Shown: positions 1 to 11,064, numbered from the stretch's first letter. The stretch is DNA of 54,760 nucleotides from an uncultured Clostridium sp. (GCA_947574235.1 CANPIU010000005.1:1-54760), one strand, 5' to 3'. The notes: generated by a model from the letters alone, not told the origin. Made by a program: numbers and translations.

Positions 1-146
1 GACAAAGAGGAACCAAAATGCATCCAGGAACAAATGTAGGAAAAGGTAGTGATGATACCTTGTATGCATTAATAGATGGAAATGTAAAATTTGAAAGAAA
101 AGGTAGGGATAAGAAACAAGTAAGTGTTTATCCTACAGAACAATAA
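1..146 (+). CDS. rpmA: 50S ribosomal protein bL27, C-terminal part (truncated by window start)
   Basis: Frame from nt 3 reads [47 protein letters not shown], typical bL27 C-terminus. Confidence 0.93.
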   Translation, partial: QRGTKMHPGTNVGKGSDDTLYALIDGNVKFERKGRDKKQVSVYPTEQ

Positions 147-150
147 AAAT

Positions 151-200
151 TGAAGGAACTTTTCAGTGAGATAAATGAAAAGTTCCTTCTATTTTTATTA
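151..200. terminator. Bidirectional rho-independent terminator between convergent rpmA and radical SAM gene
   Basis: aaggaactttt ... gaaaagttcctt inverted repeat followed by a T-rich tract. Confidence 0.7.
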
Positions 201-1607
201 TTGTATCTTATTAATAATAGAAATGTCTTTTTCTAAAAACAGGGCTTGTTGCTCAATAGTATCTAATTCTTGTCCACAACATAAATTTGCTGTATTATGG
301 CTATTGTGAGCATTTAGGGAATTATGAATTTTTTTCTTGTATAGGTGTGCTATATTAATTGGCAGTGAACTAAGGGTTCTATCTATTTCATGTTGTAGAT
401 ACTGACTTAATTCTATTAAATCATTATCAGAAGGTACAAAGGAATAAAAACTTTTATGTGCTGGCTTAAAGGGAGAAAGAACTACATGGCAACCTAACGG
501 AATTAATTGTTGGATTGCTTTTTTTATGTTATCATTGGAATTTAAACCAACAATCAACGAGGTTCGTACATTATATTTTCCAAATACTTCTATTCCAGCC
601 TTAATAAAATCCATATAGCCATTATGTCCTATTTCAGATTTTGTTGTACCAATATTTAATTTTGTAGGACTAACCGAGCAAAATTTAGTTAAATCTTTTT
701 GTTCCCATAATTCCATGTTAGGAGAAATGGTAGTAGTGCCAATTGACTTTAAAAATTGTAAATATTTTAAATATTCTTCATATCTATTGCTATCATTGTA
801 TACATATTGATTGAAGCCTCTTGGGGTTAGCATGAGATCAATAGAGCCAGTAGGTGAAACTTTTTTGAAAGTGTGTATGCTTTCTTGTACGAATTCAGTC
901 CATGAATTCATGTCTGCTAAATTAGGATTACCACCTGTGATAAATAGGGTTTGAATTTTATTGGCTAGTGTTAATTTTCTTATTAAATGAGTAATCGATT
1001 TTTTTCTTTCAAGGGTAAGAGTATTGTCAATATAATTAATAGGGCCAGTACCAAAATCACAAAATTTGCAACCACTAATACAATTATTTCCACCTATACT
1101 AGTCCTTATTCGTATTCCTCCTGCTTGCAAGACAACAACTTCATCATCTGTATAGTTATCTTGTTTGAAAATACCACAATCGCTAAGCTTAATTGGATAT
1201 TTTTTATTTTGGATGACATATTGACCAGTGATAGACAAGCAGTTATCATTATCAACATTTAATATTAAATGTGTTTTATTTTTCCAAGTTTCTGTATGGA
1301 TAGAAGAAAGCTTTTTTAGAGTAGCTGTTGTATATTCTCTAACGCGTAAGTAATCCTCAAAAGATAGATTTTGAGGAAGAACAGAGAATAGGGTATCTTG
1401 ATTTTGGTGATTTTTAAGGATTTCAAATTCTTGTTTTGACAGGGTACCTCCTAGTTTAATAAAAATACCAGTAGTTGTTCTGTAACCAGTATATTGAGAA
1501 GACTTTAACATTTCAAATACTTCATCTGATACCAGAATTCCATTTGCATATAAGTTATTTTTTAAAAGGGAGGAAAGGGGTATATTTTCTATTTGTTTCA
1601 TTTGCAT
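198..1607 (-). CDS. Radical SAM protein
   Basis: 469 aa ORF with CISGCKFC (CX3CX2C) motif and later GGNP-type motif; SD upstream of the ATG. Confidence 0.8.
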   Translation of the reverse strand: MQMKQIENIPLSSLLKNNLYANGILVSDEVFEMLKSSQYTGYRTTTGIFIKLGGTLSKQEFEILKNHQNQDTLFSVLPQNLSFEDYLRVREYTTATLKKLSSIHTETWKNKTHLILNVDNDNCLSITGQYVIQNKKYPIKLSDCGIFKQDNYTDDEVVVLQAGGIRIRTSIGGNNCISGCKFCDFGTGPINYIDNTLTLERKKSITHLIRKLTLANKIQTLFITGGNPNLADMNSWTEFVQESIHTFKKVSPTGSIDLMLTPRGFNQYVYNDSNRYEEYLKYLQFLKSIGTTTISPNMELWEQKDLTKFCSVSPTKLNIGTTKSEIGHNGYMDFIKAGIEVFGKYNVRTSLIVGLNSNDNIKKAIQQLIPLGCHVVLSPFKPAHKSFYSFVPSDNDLIELSQYLQHEIDRTLSSLPINIAHLYKKKIHNSLNAHNSHNTANLCCGQELDTIEQQALFLEKDISIINKIQ

Positions 1608-1633
1608 TGTAAATTTCTCCTATTTTAATATTT

Positions 1634-2734
1634 TTATTCAGTATAGATATCAGTAGATAGATAACTTAAAGTTTCGCATTCAAAATGTTCAGAAAAACTA
1701 TCTAGTGTTTCTATAGGATTTGTATTAAATTTTTTATTTTCTATCCCATATTCATTGATATAGGTACGATAATTAACAGAAAAGTCTTTTAATAGAATTG
1801 GTTTATCATAAAAACAATTATAGTTTAGTTCTTGTAGTGATGGTAAATGATTTTCTTGTAAGGCTTTATTCAAAATAGTAGACGAGTTCTGAAATCTAGG
1901 ATTGATTTCCATAAAGTATACTTCATCTTCATATACGATACTATCAATCCCTAAAATGCCTCGATAGCCTTTTTTCTGCATTAATTCTCCAATTATAGTG
2001 GCATATTTTTTTAGTTTTGTATCGATTTGATTTGTAATAACCTTTTGATATTTAATAAAATCACTACCTTTATAGATTAATCGATTTTGTGACAATTCTA
2101 TATTTTGCATAGATGGAGGCATTAATATGATATCATTTTTAGAAATGAGAATATGGATATTAACAGGAATATTATTTTTACAATAACGTGTAATCATATA
2201 GGTTTGATTTTTATTTAGATTAATTTCATTTTTATTGGTTTCAGTCAAGACAGTAGTACCAAAACCTCCAGAACTTATATCTGTTTGTAAAACCAATTCG
2301 CAATTTCCCATATTTTGCTTTAGTTTTTCAAAAGAAAAATTAGTAGAGTTTGTGAGAATATATTTTAAAACAGGGATATAATCTTTTAAAAATTCTTTTA
2401 TTTTGAATTTATGATTAATAAATTCAATTAGTTCTTGGTTGTTTAAACATAATACATAATCTAATAATCCTAGTTCTTTTAGGCTATCATAACTAAAAAT
2501 TTGGCTATAATACATGAATTTTACATTGGGATTCTTTTCAATATTTTGAAGCAACTCTTTATTATAAAAATCAGCTATAAATTTAAAGTAAATTTCATTG
2601 TTATGATTAATATTCTTTTTTATTTGATTTCGTAGAGAGTTATGGTTGTTTCCAAATAGGCTAATAGCATCACTTATTAAATTACAATATTTTATTTCAG
2701 ATTCTCGTAACCCAACCCAAATTAAATCTTTAAT
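1634..2734 (-). CDS. ATP-grasp-like protein; probable non-canonical ATT start
   Basis: ORF track starts at an internal TTG (2554), but the frame is open upstream to a strong SD (aaaggagg) 7 nt before ATT at 2734. Motifs GILGIDSIVYEDEVYFMEINPRFQNSS resemble the ATP-grasp metal-binding region. Confidence 0.6.
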   Translation of the reverse strand: MKDLIWVGLRESEIKYCNLISDAISLFGNNHNSLRNQIKKNINHNNEIYFKFIADFYNKELLQNIEKNPNVKFMYYSQIFSYDSLKELGLLDYVLCLNNQELIEFINHKFKIKEFLKDYIPVLKYILTNSTNFSFEKLKQNMGNCELVLQTDISSGGFGTTVLTETNKNEINLNKNQTYMITRYCKNNIPVNIHILISKNDIILMPPSMQNIELSQNRLIYKGSDFIKYQKVITNQIDTKLKKYATIIGELMQKKGYRGILGIDSIVYEDEVYFMEINPRFQNSSTILNKALQENHLPSLQELNYNCFYDKPILLKDFSVNYRTYINEYGIENKKFNTNPIETLDSFSEHFECETLSYLSTDIYTE

Positions 2735-2848
2735 AGTACTTCCTCCTTTTGTAGGTTATGTTAATAGTATATCGATAAGTATAGCATAAATATTGAAAAA
2801 ATGCAATAATTATGCTAATTTAAGACAATATATTTTTTGTTTTTTCTA

Positions 2849-2877
2849 TTTACAAATGTAAAAAAATGTAGTATAAT
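2849..2877 (+). promoter_or_regulatory. Sigma-A type promoter upstream of guaB
   Basis: TTTACA - 17 nt - TATAAT. Confidence 0.7.
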
Positions 2878-2948
2878 AGGAAAAATAAACCAAGGGAGAA
2901 GATGTAGAAACATCTTATTTTTGTATTAAAAGGGAGGAGAAAAAGAAA

Positions 2949-4454
2949 ATGGCAAAAATCGTAGGAGATATTTCAAGAACATTTAACGAGTACCTATTAT
3001 TACCAAATTTAACAGACGAAAGATGCATACCAAGTAATGTATCATTAAGAACACCATTAGTTAAATACAAAAAAGGAGAAGAAGCCAAATACCATGCCAA
3101 TGTACCAATGGTATCAGCCATTATGCAAGCTGTATCGGGAGAGCAAATGGGAATAGCCCTAGCAAGAGAAGGGGGAGTAGCCTTTATCTATGGCTCACAA
3201 TCTGTTGCATCACAAGCAGAAATGGTAAGGCACGTAAAAAAACATAAAGCAGGATTTGTGGTAAGTGACTCTAATGTAAAATCAGGAACCTTATTAAAAG
3301 AAGTGATTGACTTAGTACAAGAAACCGGTCACTCAACGGTAATTGTAACAGACGATGGAACGGCAAGAGGAAAATTTGTAGGATTAGTGACTGATAAAGA
3401 TTATAGAATTTCAAGAGATAGTTTTGAAGAACCAATTGATAAATTCATGACGCCAAAGGATAAAGTTGTATGGGCTCATGAGGGAATTAGTCTAGCAGAA
3501 GCCAATGATTTAATTTGGGATAAAAAAATTGCTTGTTTGCCAATATTAGATGATGAGGAAAGACTAAAATATTTAGTATTTAGAAGAGATTATGAAGAAA
3601 GAAAGAACAATCCAGACTCTTTACTAGATGAAAATAAAAGATATATCGTAGGTGCAGGAATTAATACAAGAGATTATGAAGAAAGAATACCAGCCCTAGT
3701 AGAAGCAGGTGTAGACTTAATTTGTATGGACTCATCTGACGGATACTCTATTTGGCAAAAAAATACCATTGACTTTGTAAGAGAAAAATATGGAGACGAC
3801 GTTAAAATTGGAGCAGGAAATGTAGTCGATAGAGAAGGATTTATGTACCTAGCCAAAGCAGGAGCAGATTTTATCAAAATCGGTGTAGGAGGAGGCTCTA
3901 TCTGTATCACACGTGAAACCAAAGGAATTGGTCGTGGAAATGCCTCTGCCTTAATCGACGTAGCAGCAGCACGTGATGAGTATTTTGAAGAAACAGGAGT
4001 GTATATTCCTTTATGTATTGATGGTGGAATTGTACACGATTACCATATTACAATAGCATTAGCCTTAGGAGCAGACTTTGTTATGATGGGTAGATATTTT
4101 GCAAGATTTGACGAAAGCCCAACAAGAGTAATCAAAAAAGGAAATGCATTTGTCAAAGAATATTGGGGAGAAGGTTCTAACAGAGCTAGAAATTGGCAAA
4201 GATATGATATGGGAGGTGCTAAAAAACTTTCTTTTGAAGAAGGAGTTGACTCTTATATTCCTTATGCTGGTAGCTTAAAAGACAATTTAGCCATTACCGT
4301 TGCCAAAATTAAATCTACTATGTGTAACTGTGGTTGTATTAGTATTCCAGAATTCCACGAAAAAGCAAGATTAACCCTTGTATCTGATATTAGTATTACC
4401 GAAGGTGGAGCACATGACGTTATCTTAAAAGAAATTGATAATCAATATAAATAA
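2949..4454 (+). CDS. guaB: IMP dehydrogenase
   Basis: 501 aa; CBS-domain region and [19 protein letters not shown] catalytic loop. Confidence 0.9.
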   Translation: MAKIVGDISRTFNEYLLLPNLTDERCIPSNVSLRTPLVKYKKGEEAKYHANVPMVSAIMQAVSGEQMGIALAREGGVAFIYGSQSVASQAEMVRHVKKHKAGFVVSDSNVKSGTLLKEVIDLVQETGHSTVIVTDDGTARGKFVGLVTDKDYRISRDSFEEPIDKFMTPKDKVVWAHEGISLAEANDLIWDKKIACLPILDDEERLKYLVFRRDYEERKNNPDSLLDENKRYIVGAGINTRDYEERIPALVEAGVDLICMDSSDGYSIWQKNTIDFVREKYGDDVKIGAGNVVDREGFMYLAKAGADFIKIGVGGGSICITRETKGIGRGNASALIDVAAARDEYFEETGVYIPLCIDGGIVHDYHITIALALGADFVMMGRYFARFDESPTRVIKKGNAFVKEYWGEGSNRARNWQRYDMGGAKKLSFEEGVDSYIPYAGSLKDNLAITVAKIKSTMCNCGCISIPEFHEKARLTLVSDISITEGGAHDVILKEIDNQYK

Positions 4455-4460
4455 AGAAGA

Positions 4461-4494
4461 AACTCACAATAAAAAGGTTGTGAGTTTTATTTTA
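4461..4494 (+). terminator. Rho-independent terminator after guaB
   Basis: aactcacaa ... ttgtgagtt stem followed by ttttatttta. Confidence 0.75.
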
Positions 4495-4565
4495 TTAGGT
4501 AGGCTTGATTATTGAAAAGATACGTGATAAAATCAAACTTGATAACAAAAAAAGGACGAAAAGAA

Positions 4566-5645
4566 ATGAAAAAATTATTATTTGCAGCCTATTCCTTAGA
4601 CATAGGAGGAATTGAAACAGCCCTAGTAACTTTAGTTAATCAATTGGAAGAAAAAAACTATGATATTACGATGGTATTAGAAAAAAAACAAGGGATTTTT
4701 TTACAAGAATTAAATCCTAACATTAAAATCATAGAATATACGCCCAATGATAGTAAAAATCTAATCAAAAGAAAAGCGATAAACTTAATAAAAAGAATTA
4801 AATTTATCATAAAATATAAAAACAAGTTTGACTTTGCAGCCTCTTTTGCAACCTATTCGAATAGTAGTTCTTTCGTCGCAAGAACAGCTTCTAAAAATAG
4901 CTGCTTATGGGGTCATGCTGACTACTTAACACTATTTAACCAGAAAGAAAAAGAAGTAAGAAAGTTTTTTGAAGAGAAAAAATGCCATCAATTCAAAAAT
5001 ATTATTTTTGTATCCAAGGAAGGAAAAGAAAGCTTCTTAAAAGTCTTTCCAGAATTAGAAGAAAAGACAAGGGTATGTAACAATTTAATTAACGAAGAAA
5101 AAATAAGCAAAATGGCAGAAGAAACCATAGAATTAAAAAAGGACGAAGAAAAATTTACCTTTATTAATGTAGGAAGACATGATGAAAAGCAAAAAAAATT
5201 AACTAGAATTATAGCAGCAGCTAAAAGATTAAAACAAGAAAATAAAGCTTTTAAAATCTTGTTAGTTGGTGATGGACAAGATAGCAAAATGTATCAAGAA
5301 TTGGTAAAAAAAGAAAACTTAACAGACATCATTTCCTTTTTAGGGAAAAAACAAAATCCATACCCTTACTTTAAAATAGCAGATTGTGTTATCTTAAGTT
5401 CCGATTATGAGGGCTATCCAGTGGTATTTTTAGAAAGCTTTATCTTAAATCGACCTATTATAACCACAAAAGTATCTGATTATGAAGAAGTAGAACAGGG
5501 ATATGGGTTAGTTGCTGAAAAAACAGAAGAAGATATCTACCAAAAAATGAAACAAATGTTAGAAAAGGGATTTACCCTAGAAAAAAAATTCAATAGTAAA
5601 ATGTATAACCAACAAATCCTAGAAAACTTAGAAAAAATCTTTTAA
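4566..5645 (+). CDS. Glycosyltransferase family 4 protein
   Basis: GGIETALVTLVNQL N-terminus and SSDYEGYPVVFLES GT4 C-terminal motif; start at internal ATG. Confidence 0.85.
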   Translation: MKKLLFAAYSLDIGGIETALVTLVNQLEEKNYDITMVLEKKQGIFLQELNPNIKIIEYTPNDSKNLIKRKAINLIKRIKFIIKYKNKFDFAASFATYSNSSSFVARTASKNSCLWGHADYLTLFNQKEKEVRKFFEEKKCHQFKNIIFVSKEGKESFLKVFPELEEKTRVCNNLINEEKISKMAEETIELKKDEEKFTFINVGRHDEKQKKLTRIIAAAKRLKQENKAFKILLVGDGQDSKMYQELVKKENLTDIISFLGKKQNPYPYFKIADCVILSSDYEGYPVVFLESFILNRPIITTKVSDYEEVEQGYGLVAEKTEEDIYQKMKQMLEKGFTLEKKFNSKMYNQQILENLEKIF

Positions 5646-5657
5646 AAAGGAGGCAAA

Positions 5658-6611
5658 ATGGCAAATTTAAGTATTATTGTACCAGTCTACAATACTGGAA
5701 AATACATAGAAAAATGTTTAAATTCTATTAAAGAGCAAACGAGAAAAGAAACCATAGAAATCCTTATTATAAACGATGGTTCAACCGATAATTCAGCCCA
5801 GATAATAAAAGACTATATTAAGAAACAACCAGAACAAAGTGATATTCAATATTTTGAAAAAGAAAATGAAGGAATTGCTAAAACCAGAAACTTTGGTATC
5901 CAAAAAGCAACCTCTCCTTATATCCTATTTTTAGACTCTGATGATTACCTAGATAGCCAATTAGTAGAAAAAATAAAACCTTATATGGATAGACAAATTG
6001 ACGTAATCAAATTTAAACTCAAACGAGTTGACCAAAATAAAGAGGTATTAGAAAAAGTAGAGGGACCAGTCTTTGGAGAAATGACAGGAGAAGAGGCTTT
6101 TCACAAACTGTATTGTGAAGATATCTTACTAGATTCTCCTTGTGTATATGTATTCAAAAAAGAATTATTCACAAAGAATAGCCTGTCTTTCCAACGAACC
6201 TATCACGAGGACTTTGGCTTAATTCCTATTCTTTTGTTAACGGCAAGAAGTGTAGTGTCTATACAAGATTATTTATACAATTATGTGCAAGTAGAAAACA
6301 GTATTACTAGAAATAATGATTACCAAAAAACACTTCAAAAAATGGATGACTGTTTAGCACATTACGATACTATGGTGGAAACCATTGAAAAGTTAAACTT
6401 AAGCAAGAAAGCCAAAGAAGACATTAAAATCTATTACACCAATGGAATTTTGTTAAAACTAAAAGAATTGAAAGAAACCGATAAAGATAACTATATTCGA
6501 GAAATGAAAAAAAGGAAATTTAGAAAAAATATTAAAGTTAGAAATGTAAAACAATTATTCAAAAAGATACTATTGTTAATCAATGTAAAATTATATTTGA
6601 AAATGAGGTAG
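5658..6611 (+). CDS. Glycosyltransferase family 2 protein
   Basis: LSIIVPVYNTGKYIEKCLNSI...NDGSTDNS...FLDSDDY. Confidence 0.9.
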   Translation: MANLSIIVPVYNTGKYIEKCLNSIKEQTRKETIEILIINDGSTDNSAQIIKDYIKKQPEQSDIQYFEKENEGIAKTRNFGIQKATSPYILFLDSDDYLDSQLVEKIKPYMDRQIDVIKFKLKRVDQNKEVLEKVEGPVFGEMTGEEAFHKLYCEDILLDSPCVYVFKKELFTKNSLSFQRTYHEDFGLIPILLLTARSVVSIQDYLYNYVQVENSITRNNDYQKTLQKMDDCLAHYDTMVETIEKLNLSKKAKEDIKIYYTNGILLKLKELKETDKDNYIREMKKRKFRKNIKVRNVKQLFKKILLLINVKLYLKMR

Positions 6612-6615
6612 AAAA

Positions 6616-7572
6616 ATGCCAAAGGTAAGTATTATTGTACCAGTTTATAATGTAGAAAAATATGTAGAGAAATGCTTGAAAAGTTTACTTGAGCAAACTT
6701 TAGAAGACATAGAAATAATCGTTGTAAATGATGGTTCAACCGATAACTCAAAAGAAATTATACAAAAAATAGTGAAACAATTTCCCGATAAAATGGTATA
6801 TAAAGAGAAGGAAAATGGGGGACTATCCGATGCTAGAAATTATGGGATAAATTATGCTAAAGGAGAATACATTGCCTTTTTTGATTCCGATGATTATGTT
6901 GAAAAAGATATGTACCAAAAAATGTATGAATTAGCGAAAAAAGAAGAAAGTGACATGGTAGAGTGCGACTTTTTTTGGGAATATCCAGACCATGAAAAGA
7001 AAGACATAGGAAAAATGTATCAAGGGAAAAAAGAAATGCTAGAAAAAGTAAGAGTAATGGCGTGCAATAAACTAATCAAAAGAGAAATTTTAGAAAAGAC
7101 AAACATAAGATTTCCCAAAGGACTTCGCTATGAAGACGTCGAATTTACCTATAAATTAGTTCCCTATTTAGAAAAAGTGTCATTACTACAAGAGCCATGT
7201 TTTCATTATGTACAAAGAGAAAATTCTATTTCTAATTTACAAAATGAAAGAACAAGGGAAATTTTCCAAGTGCTAGATAATGTTCTTGCGTATTATCAGC
7301 AAGAAGGATTTTATGCTGAGTATGAAACAGAGTTAGAATATATCTATGCAAGATATGCCTTTTGTAGTTCTTTTCTTAGGATGGTAAAAATCCAAGATAA
7401 AAAACTAAGAAAAGAACTATTGAGGAAGACATGGGAAAAAGTAAAGGAAAAATTCCCAAACTGGAAAAAAAATAACATTTTAAAAAGTCAAAAAAGTCTA
7501 AAAAACATTTATATGAGAACTTTAAACAAAGTAACCTTTAAACTATATAGCCAAATATTTAGAATTTTTTAG
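6616..7572 (+). CDS. Glycosyltransferase family 2 protein
   Basis: VSIIVPVYNVEKYVEKCLKSLLEQT...NDGSTDNS...FFDSDDY. Confidence 0.9.
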   Translation: MPKVSIIVPVYNVEKYVEKCLKSLLEQTLEDIEIIVVNDGSTDNSKEIIQKIVKQFPDKMVYKEKENGGLSDARNYGINYAKGEYIAFFDSDDYVEKDMYQKMYELAKKEESDMVECDFFWEYPDHEKKDIGKMYQGKKEMLEKVRVMACNKLIKREILEKTNIRFPKGLRYEDVEFTYKLVPYLEKVSLLQEPCFHYVQRENSISNLQNERTREIFQVLDNVLAYYQQEGFYAEYETELEYIYARYAFCSSFLRMVKIQDKKLRKELLRKTWEKVKEKFPNWKKNNILKSQKSLKNIYMRTLNKVTFKLYSQIFRIF

Positions 7573-7591
7573 AGGAGAAAGAAACGAAAAA

Positions 7592-9007
7592 ATGAAGAAA
7601 AAAAGAGAAGAAAATATATTGTGTTTATTGATTATCCTATGTCCTATTTTAGATATAACCAGTTTCTTATTTAGAAATGTTTTTAACACCAATTTTTCGC
7701 CATCTACTTTTTTAAGACCAATCATACCGACTGTGGTTCTTTTGTATTTATTTTTTACAAAAGATAAAAAATTTAAAATGCTTACGATTGGTTTTGGCAT
7801 GTTATATGGCATTTATGCGATAGGGCATTTATATGCTTATGCTAAGATAACAACGGGAAGTAGTTATAGTGGTGTGGTGCAAGAAGCCCAATACTTGATT
7901 AATTATACTTATATGATAATGAATTTATGGATTTATATAACCGTATTTAAAGAGACGAATAACATAGAAAAATTATCGAAAAGTGTATTATTCGCTAATG
8001 TGATTTATATCGTGTCTATTCTAGTATCGATTTTAACGAAAACTTCTTCTAGTACGTATGTAGAAGGGATGGGCTATAAAGGATGGTTTGAGTCTGGAAA
8101 CAGTTTAGGAGCTATCTTGATATTGTCTTTATTTATTATCTTAAAATATATTAAAGACAAAAAATATAGAAAAATAGCAATTCCTACTATTTTGGCAGAA
8201 GGCATTTTCTTAACTATGTTGTTAGGAACAAGAGTAGGTCTTTTTGGTTTTATCCTAACCCTTGTTATTTATCTAGTAGTAGAAGTAATCATTACCTTAA
8301 AACAAAAAGAGAAAATTAATAAAAAGATGATAGCTGGTGGAATAGCAAGTATTGCTATGATTACTTTAGTCGTTATTACCATAGGTTCTACCACGATGCA
8401 AAGAAGGAAGCATTTAAAAGACATTGAAAAAGACATTGTTGACACTTCTCAAAATCAAGAAGCACACGTAACAGGAGATATCTTAAAAGTCAAAGAGATG
8501 ATAGAAAACAATACTTTGCCAGAAGGCTATATGGGAGAGGCAGAAAAACAATCCATACTTGAATTGTATGAAATAGCCAACCAAATGAAAATTACGAACA
8601 ATGATAGACGTATGCAACAATTAATTTATAATATGGTCTTAATTAAAAATCAAGACAATCCGTTTTATCTATTGGTAGGAAATGGCCATTTATCTAATTT
8701 TAGAGAGTTAATCTTAGAAATGGAGATACCATCGTTTTTATTAGATTTTGGTATGATGGGATTTGTTCTATATTGGATGCCTTTTGCTAGTTTATTTGTA
8801 TATGGACTTTATTTTTCGATTAAAAATAGAGGTAAAATAGATACAGAATTATTAATGTACTTGCTAGGAAGCGGATTTGTTTTTGCGATATCTTTTTTGG
8901 CTGGCTATACTTTTTTTAATTCTTCGAATATGATGATAATTATTGTGCTAAATACGTTAATGTTTCAGAAAATAAATAGACGAAAGAAGGAAGAGGAGGC
9001 AAAATGA
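7592..9007 (+). CDS. O-antigen ligase/polymerase-like multi-pass membrane protein
   Basis: 471 aa, many hydrophobic segments, central extracytoplasmic loop, location between glycosyltransferases. Confidence 0.65.
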   Translation: MKKKREENILCLLIILCPILDITSFLFRNVFNTNFSPSTFLRPIIPTVVLLYLFFTKDKKFKMLTIGFGMLYGIYAIGHLYAYAKITTGSSYSGVVQEAQYLINYTYMIMNLWIYITVFKETNNIEKLSKSVLFANVIYIVSILVSILTKTSSSTYVEGMGYKGWFESGNSLGAILILSLFIILKYIKDKKYRKIAIPTILAEGIFLTMLLGTRVGLFGFILTLVIYLVVEVIITLKQKEKINKKMIAGGIASIAMITLVVITIGSTTMQRRKHLKDIEKDIVDTSQNQEAHVTGDILKVKEMIENNTLPEGYMGEAEKQSILELYEIANQMKITNNDRRMQQLIYNMVLIKNQDNPFYLLVGNGHLSNFRELILEMEIPSFLLDFGMMGFVLYWMPFASLFVYGLYFSIKNRGKIDTELLMYLLGSGFVFAISFLAGYTFFNSSNMMIIIVLNTLMFQKINRRKKEEEAK

Positions 9008-10119
9008 AAAAGATTTTATTTGGAATTACAAATTTAAGCTTTGGCGGAGCAGAAAGAGTATTAATTGATTTAGCCAATTGCTTAAGTGAAACTTATGAGA
9101 TTACGATTTTTACGATTTATGGGAAAGGGGAATTAGAACCACAATTATCTTCTAACGTAACGTTAAAAAGTTTATATGATAAATCTTATTTAGAGCTATC
9201 AAAATTTCAAAGATATGTTACTATGCCACTGAAAATATTGCTTTTTAACCGAAGGATTTATCGCCAAAAAATACGAAGCGATTATGATATCGAAATAGCC
9301 TTTTTAGAAGGACCTGTTACTAGATTATTGAGTACGAAAAATACTAAAACGAGAAAATTGGCTTGGGTGCATAATGATATGAGCCTTGTTTTTGGACAAG
9401 GGATAAAGGCCAAAATAAAGAGATGGATAGATAAAAAAGTCTATAGTCAATATGAAAAATTAATTTTTGTAAGTTATGATAATTTAGAAAAGTTTAAGCA
9501 ACTTTATCCAACGTTAAAAAAGGAAAAAGGAGTAATTTATAATTACATTGATAAGGATAGAGTAATAGAAAAGGCAAAAGAAGAGGTAGAAGAAAAGTTT
9601 GATGAAAAGATAACGAATTTTGTAACAGTAGCTCGATTAGTAGAACAAAAGGGAATTGATAGATTAATTGAAGTTCATAAACGATTACTACAAGAAGGCT
9701 TGTTTCACAATTTTTATGTAGTAGGAGATGGACCATTAAAAGAAAAACTAGAAGCATTAATCCAAAAAGAACAAGTAGAAGAAAGTTTTAAGTTGTTAGG
9801 AAAAAAGGAAAATCCATATCCCTATGTAAAAAAAGCAGATTATTTTGCATTATTGTCTTGGTATGAAGGCTATCCAATGGTGTTGTTAGAGGCACAAATT
9901 TTGCAAAAAAATATTATCATTACGAATACAGCAGCAAGAGAAACCTTGCAAAATTATAAAAATTATGCAATAGCTGAAAATTCACAAGAAGGAATTTTAG
10001 AGACATTAAGAAAGATTTTAAGAAATCAATCCGAAGAAAAAGAGGTAGATGAAGAATATCAAAATCAGGATATTTTAGAAAAAATTAAAAAATTAATAGA
10101 AATTGAGGAAAGAAAATGA
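9004..10119 (+). CDS. Glycosyltransferase family 4 protein
   Basis: LSFGGAERVLIDLA and LLSWYEGYPMVLLEAQ motifs. Confidence 0.88.
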   Translation: MKKILFGITNLSFGGAERVLIDLANCLSETYEITIFTIYGKGELEPQLSSNVTLKSLYDKSYLELSKFQRYVTMPLKILLFNRRIYRQKIRSDYDIEIAFLEGPVTRLLSTKNTKTRKLAWVHNDMSLVFGQGIKAKIKRWIDKKVYSQYEKLIFVSYDNLEKFKQLYPTLKKEKGVIYNYIDKDRVIEKAKEEVEEKFDEKITNFVTVARLVEQKGIDRLIEVHKRLLQEGLFHNFYVVGDGPLKEKLEALIQKEQVEESFKLLGKKENPYPYVKKADYFALLSWYEGYPMVLLEAQILQKNIIITNTAARETLQNYKNYAIAENSQEGILETLRKILRNQSEEKEVDEEYQNQDILEKIKKLIEIEERK

Positions 10120-10997
10120 AAATATCAATCGTAACACCAACTTATAATAGAGAAGCTTTACTACCAAGACTTTATGATAGTATCGTAGATAATAGCCATG
10201 ATGAAATTAAAATCGAGTGGCTAATTATGGATGATGGCTCAACCGATAATACCAAAGTTTTAATTGATACATGGAGAGAAGAAAACAAAATCGAAATGAA
10301 GTATTTTTTTCAAGAAAATCAAGGAAAAATGGCAGCGATTAATCATATCATAAAAGAGACGACAGGAGATTTAATCGTAGAATGCGATTCCGATGATTAT
10401 TTTTCAAAAAATGCTTTTGAAATTATCCAAAGAACTTGGGAAGAAAACAAAGAGGTAAAAGACTGTTATGCTATGTGCTTTTTAAAATACAATCAAGACA
10501 ATCAAAATATGGGAAATGCTTTTAAAAAGAAGAAAACAACTATGTTTGATTTGTATTTTAAAGAAGGAGAAAATGGTGAAAAGGCACTAGTGTTTTTTGG
10601 TTCTATTCGAAAAAGATATTGTTATGAATTACAGAAAAAAGAAAAATTTGTGACAGAAGCTAGCATGTATTACAAAATGGATTTAACTTATCAAATACTA
10701 TGTATTAATGAGCCAATTATGATTTGTGAATATCAAGAAGAAGGGTATAGTAACCATATTGAAAAACAGTTTAAAGAAAATCCCTATGGCTATTATGAGT
10801 ATTTTAAGGAGATTTTGAAGAGGGACTTTAAAGGTGTGAAGTTTTCTAAAAGATTATATGTGATAAAGCATTATATTTTGTTTGGTTATTTAACGAAGCA
10901 ATATCAAAGTAAGCCGATTAAAAATTGGCTAAATAAGGTTTTATACTATATTTTGTTGGTGCCAGGTTTGGTAAAGAGTAGCCTTTGGGCGAAATAA
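10116..10997 (+). CDS. Glycosyltransferase family 2 protein
   Basis: ISIVTPTYNREALLPRLYDSI...MDDGSTDNT...ECDSDDY. Confidence 0.88.
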   Translation: MKISIVTPTYNREALLPRLYDSIVDNSHDEIKIEWLIMDDGSTDNTKVLIDTWREENKIEMKYFFQENQGKMAAINHIIKETTGDLIVECDSDDYFSKNAFEIIQRTWEENKEVKDCYAMCFLKYNQDNQNMGNAFKKKKTTMFDLYFKEGENGEKALVFFGSIRKRYCYELQKKEKFVTEASMYYKMDLTYQILCINEPIMICEYQEEGYSNHIEKQFKENPYGYYEYFKEILKRDFKGVKFSKRLYVIKHYILFGYLTKQYQSKPIKNWLNKVLYYILLVPGLVKSSLWAK

Positions 10998-11064
10998 ATT
11001 GGAAGAAAGTGTTATTGAATAAGAAAAAGTAAGAGTATATAATAAAAGTTGTGGGGGGATTTTT

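Noticed and set aside
987-1262. Plus-strand 91-aa ORF and many other antisense ORFs in the track (e.g. 15828-16034, 42329-42649, 52359-52820)
   Set aside because: Antisense to well-supported genes, low-complexity or lacking SD; best explained as shadow frames in AT-rich DNA.
2857-2872. WalR box upstream of guaB (TGTAAA...TGTAGT)
   Set aside because: Half-site spacing is 10 rather than 11 and the second half-site is a poor match.
2899-2920. Possible attenuator hairpin in guaB leader (aagatgt agaa acatctt + T-rich)
   Set aside because: Only 7 bp with a weak T tract; insufficient to call without transcript data.
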